Of a stretch of DNA of 64,000 bases, positions 61,367 to 64,000 are shown piece after piece (position 1 is the stretch's first letter; each line of letters starts with the position of its first letter). The stretch is from Epiperipatus broadwayi. Lineage: Eukaryota; Onychophora; Udeonychophora; Euonychophora; Peripatidae. The translations under genes and the position numbers were made by a program. The stretch spans positions 2,356,001 through 2,420,000 of the forward strand of contig JAQFVV010006256.1 of assembly GCA_028023455.1 (NCBI GenBank), read 5' to 3'. Under the pieces are notes generated by a model. The model saw only the letters and a program-made list of their open reading frames with translations, searched no databases and was not told the origin of the DNA.

Positions 61367-64000
61367 TATTCATTTGTTCATATCTATCTTTCAGATCATC
61401 TAGATCTTTGTCCAAATTTTCTTTAAAAAAAATAAATAAAAAATGCCTTTTTAATTCCTCTTGAAAAGAATTTCCAGTTTGTTGAATTCTGTGAAGAAGT
61501 TTGCTTTGATTTACAAGATTTTTATATAACATTTTGGTATAATTCAATTGCTTTTGAATAATTTTGGGATCAGCATCTAAAGATTTTGTTATGATCTCCT
61601 TAGATTCTGTCTCTATATCCTTTACATAAATGCTAACTTGATCATAAGCACTAACATAATTCTTAATTTTATCAATAACAGTTGTTACTTTATCAGACAA
61701 TCTATTATCTTTCATTTGAAGATCATGATAAATATCATTGGCTTGAGCAAGTCTTTGATTTACTTCACTTGTTCTATGTTCAATTGAAAACAATACTTTG
61801 GCAATTTTGAATGGTATTCATTCAAATTTTCTAAATAATCCTTTAAAAATTGCAAATCAGATTGATGTGATACAACTTCAACATTAAAGAATTCTTGAAA
61901 ATCATTTTGTTTTACACCATTAATATTATCCTGTTCTATATTAATTCTTTTCAGTTTGACTTTAGGTTTACTTAAATCTCTTTTCTTAGCTATATTTTCT
62001 CGAAGAAAATCTTTACTTATCACATCATCACTTCTCATTTTAAGTTTAATTTTGGCTTTGCCAATTTCTTTTTCCTCATCAATAATCTTTCTGCCAAGAA
62101 TTAAATTAAATATCTTTTCATTTATTCTTTTAAATTTTACCTTTGCTTTCCCTACATCTCTTTCCTTGTCAATATTCTCTCTAAGAAAATCAATATTATT
62201 TATCTTTCCATCTATAACTTTAAGTTTAACTTTGGCTTTTCCAATATCTCTTTCTTTATTTACATTTTCTTTAAAAAAATCTATATTAATCAGATCATCT
62301 TCTATCATTTTAAGTTTGATCTTAGCTTTTCCAATTTCTTTTTCTACATCAATAATCTTTCTACCAATATTTAAATTGAATACCTTTTTATTTATTCCTT
62401 TAAATTTCACTTTAATCTTCCTCATATTTTTGTTATGATTAAGTATCTCCTTAAGAAAATCTATTTTAATTTTCTCCTTATCTCTAAGTTTCAGTATTAT
62501 TTTGGCTTTGCCTATGTCTCTATTTGGATCAATTTCTAATCTGATAAAATTTATATTAGGCATTGTATTTTTAATTTTTGTAAATACTATTTCTTCAATA
62601 GAATTTTGACATTTTGCATTTAACCCTAACTGTTTTAGTAATCTCTCTTGTAATTCCTTATTTTTCTTTATCTCTATTTTATGTTCCTCTAACACTTGAC
62701 TATATCTCTGATTTTCTAATATCGTTTCATCTATCCTTTCTATTCGTCGTTGTGCCTCTACCTCCTTTGCCATTACTTCTTTTATCATAGTCTGAAAATC
62801 TAACTTTACCTCCACACAACTATGACCTTTCTTCTGTATCTCAACATTCATATCTATACCTTTCTTAATCATTTCAATAGATTCTTTATGCTTTTTTATC
62901 TTTTCATCAACCGATTCAAGAATCTTTCTAATTAATTCTTCATTTTTAAAATTTTTCCCATTTACTAAATCTATCAATGGTTTATCTTTTTCCCTATCAT
63001 CTATCAACTCAACAGACGATATATTTGTTTCTAGTTCTTTAGTAACCAATTGAACAGATTCCTTTTGAATCTCTATTTCTTCATGAATTAATTCACTATC
63101 TGTACTAATTTTTTCAGCAGATAACTGGGTTTCATCACTAGTTAATTCAATAACAGATTCATCTTTTCTTAAATCATTATCTACTAATTTAACAAAAGAT
63201 AACTTGACAGTATCTTTATTTTCTTCTGTCAAACTATTATACAAGTTAATATTTTCATTAACTATCTTAATTACTTGTGGATTTGCTTTTCTTATTATTT
63301 TAACAAGTTGTCTATTTTCTGCCATACTTTTACTAATTAAACTAATAGGTTCTTTACGCTTTTTCAAATCTGTACTAGTTACTTTAACAGATTTATCATT
63401 TACTTTGAAAGATACTTTATGATTTGCTATATCCTTATCAATTATCTCAACTGATGGCTTAGATTCAGTTTCTATACTTTTAGATTCAATATTTTGTGAT
63501 TTATTATTCTCCTCTAATTTATTTTTCAAATTAGCATCTACTATTGTAACATCTTGACTAACTATCTCAACAGATGATTTATTATCCTCAACATTTTTAT
63601 TAATAAATTGAGTTTCTTTCCACATCCTTTCTTCAATCAACCTCATGAACTCATGGATATATTTATCAATTATTTGGAATCTCTTATCAAATATACGATC
63701 TATAGATTCACACATACTATCTGTGTATTTATCAATTATTTGGTTTCTCTTCTCAAGTATACGATTTATAGATTCACACATACTATCTGTGTATTTATCA
63801 ATTATTTGGTTTCTCTTCTCAAGTATACAATTTATAGATTCACACATACTATCTGTGTATTTATCAACTATCATTTCAATCTCCTTGTGAAGATTATCAG
63901 CAACTACTTTAGAAGTTATTGGTTTCTCCATTAAATTCCTTAAATCAAAATTACCACAGATCAAGAGCTCACCATCTCCAATCATTATCCCAACAAGTAA
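61365..64000 (-). CDS. Large repeat-rich exon leading into spectrin-like repeats (partial)
   Basis: The frame is open from the right window edge (an in-frame ATG at 63985 is not necessarily the start) to 61760, 741 codons from that ATG. Numbered from there: a 22-residue repeat (41-128), a charged middle with loose 11-14-residue repeats of SVEL(I/V) type (130-380), a likely coiled coil (400-455) and seven exact-length 30-residue repeats (485-684, IGKAKVKLK motif). Residues 708-730 (SDLQFLKDYLENLNEYH) begin spectrin-type helices that continue after a frameshift at 61797-61799 as EVNQRLAQANDIYHDLQ, KIIQKQLNYTKMLY and DKDLDDLKDRYEQM. One missing A in the AAA run would join the frames, so it may be a sequencing error or a pseudogene lesion. 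Family knowledge: spectrin-repeat chains occur in cytoskeletal linkers (spectraplakins, nesprins). Assignment to one of these is inference; the repeat regions match no family I recognise. No signal peptide or membrane segment is seen. Confidence 0.7.
61916..62533 (-). repeat. Seven 30-residue (90 bp) coding repeats
   Basis: IGKAK-type blocks start at residues 491, 521 (decayed), 551, 581, 611, 641 and 671, exactly 30 apart. GRKIID occurs at 541 and 631, so units fall into a 90-residue higher-order repeat. Pattern per unit: ERDIGKAKVKLK, variable turn, IDFLRENID. The opposite-strand frame at 61956-62438 is a shadow of this. Confidence 0.85.
63602..63865 (-). repeat. 22-residue (66 bp) coding tandem repeats
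   Basis: Three nearly identical copies of DKYTDSMCESINRILEKR plus NQII at residues 41-106 and a decayed fourth at 107-128. The DNA copies are almost identical, so the expansion is recent. The heptad-like spacing of hydrophobic residues suggests a helix. Confidence 0.9.

Noticed and set aside
61770-61800. A 23-base intron as the explanation of the frame change
   Set aside because: GTATTG...CATAG ends would restore the frame, but introns this short are not known in animals; a missing A is simpler.
61956-62438. 160-codon plus-strand frame and others (63204-63934) opposite the repeat protein
   Set aside because: They mirror the repetitive charged codons of the minus-strand exon and give hydrophobic low-complexity text with no start context or family match.

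Overview
The window reads as intron and intergenic DNA from an invertebrate animal. It is very AT-rich (roughly three quarters A+T by eye), holds long ATT/TAA and TA microsatellites, and is packed with decayed eukaryotic transposons. There are no bacterial-style operons, rRNA or tRNA genes. The species cannot be fixed from sequence alone. The mix of endonuclease/RT LINEs, Penelope-like elements, hAT and LTR elements fits a mollusc or similar invertebrate, but that is inference.

Layout. 1-2.1 kb: unassigned DNA and a TA tract. 2.1-5.4 kb: a broken LINE on + (endonuclease then RT) with a foldback element inside. 8.0-10.0 kb: an L1/Tx1-type LINE on -. 12.1-12.4 kb: a 310 bp hairpin. 13.8-15.6 kb: a hAT transposase relic split by a small element that carries a hammerhead-like motif. 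17.0-19.1 kb: tandem and inverted repeats of three families, two of them with hammerhead-like cores. 19.1-25.5 kb: featureless. 25.5-28.5 kb: satellite dimer, then a 5'-truncated LINE bounded on both sides by ATT microsatellite. 29.4-31.1 kb: a Penelope-like GIY-YIG relic next to a tandem/inverted array of a 456 bp unit with well-formed hammerhead motifs. 31.2-36.7 kb: a dispersed direct repeat enclosing a 2.26 kb LTR with a tRNA-Lys(CUU) primer-binding site and three covarying hairpins. 40.6-41.6 kb: a large palindrome made of two Penelope-like fragments. 48.0-53.2 kb: a deleted LTR retrotransposon (integrase relic between two LTR copies), one LTR holding a clean TTAA-flanked piggyBac-like insertion. 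53.5-54.3 kb: a LINE C-terminus. 55.7-57.8 kb: a second compound array of hammerhead-bearing repeats. 59.0-59.3 kb: a LINE RT scrap. 61.4-64.0 kb: the only convincing host gene.

The host gene lies on the minus strand and enters from the right edge. It is a large exon coding a very repetitive charged protein (22-residue, about 13-residue and 30-residue repeats) that leads into spectrin-like helices, with one apparent 1-base frameshift and a splice donor at its end. It is probably a giant cytoskeletal linker; the family is not certain.

The most notable theme is the hammerhead-ribozyme-like repeats. At least three related families carry the core (CTGANGA, stem-loop, GAAA, short stem III, NUH, then a strand that re-pairs upstream). 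They occur as about 320 and 456 bp tandem units, as head-to-head inverted arrays, as a short retroposed copy with a target duplication, and beside Penelope-like endonuclease relics. This resembles animal retrozymes and the ribozyme-bearing repeats of Penelope-like elements.
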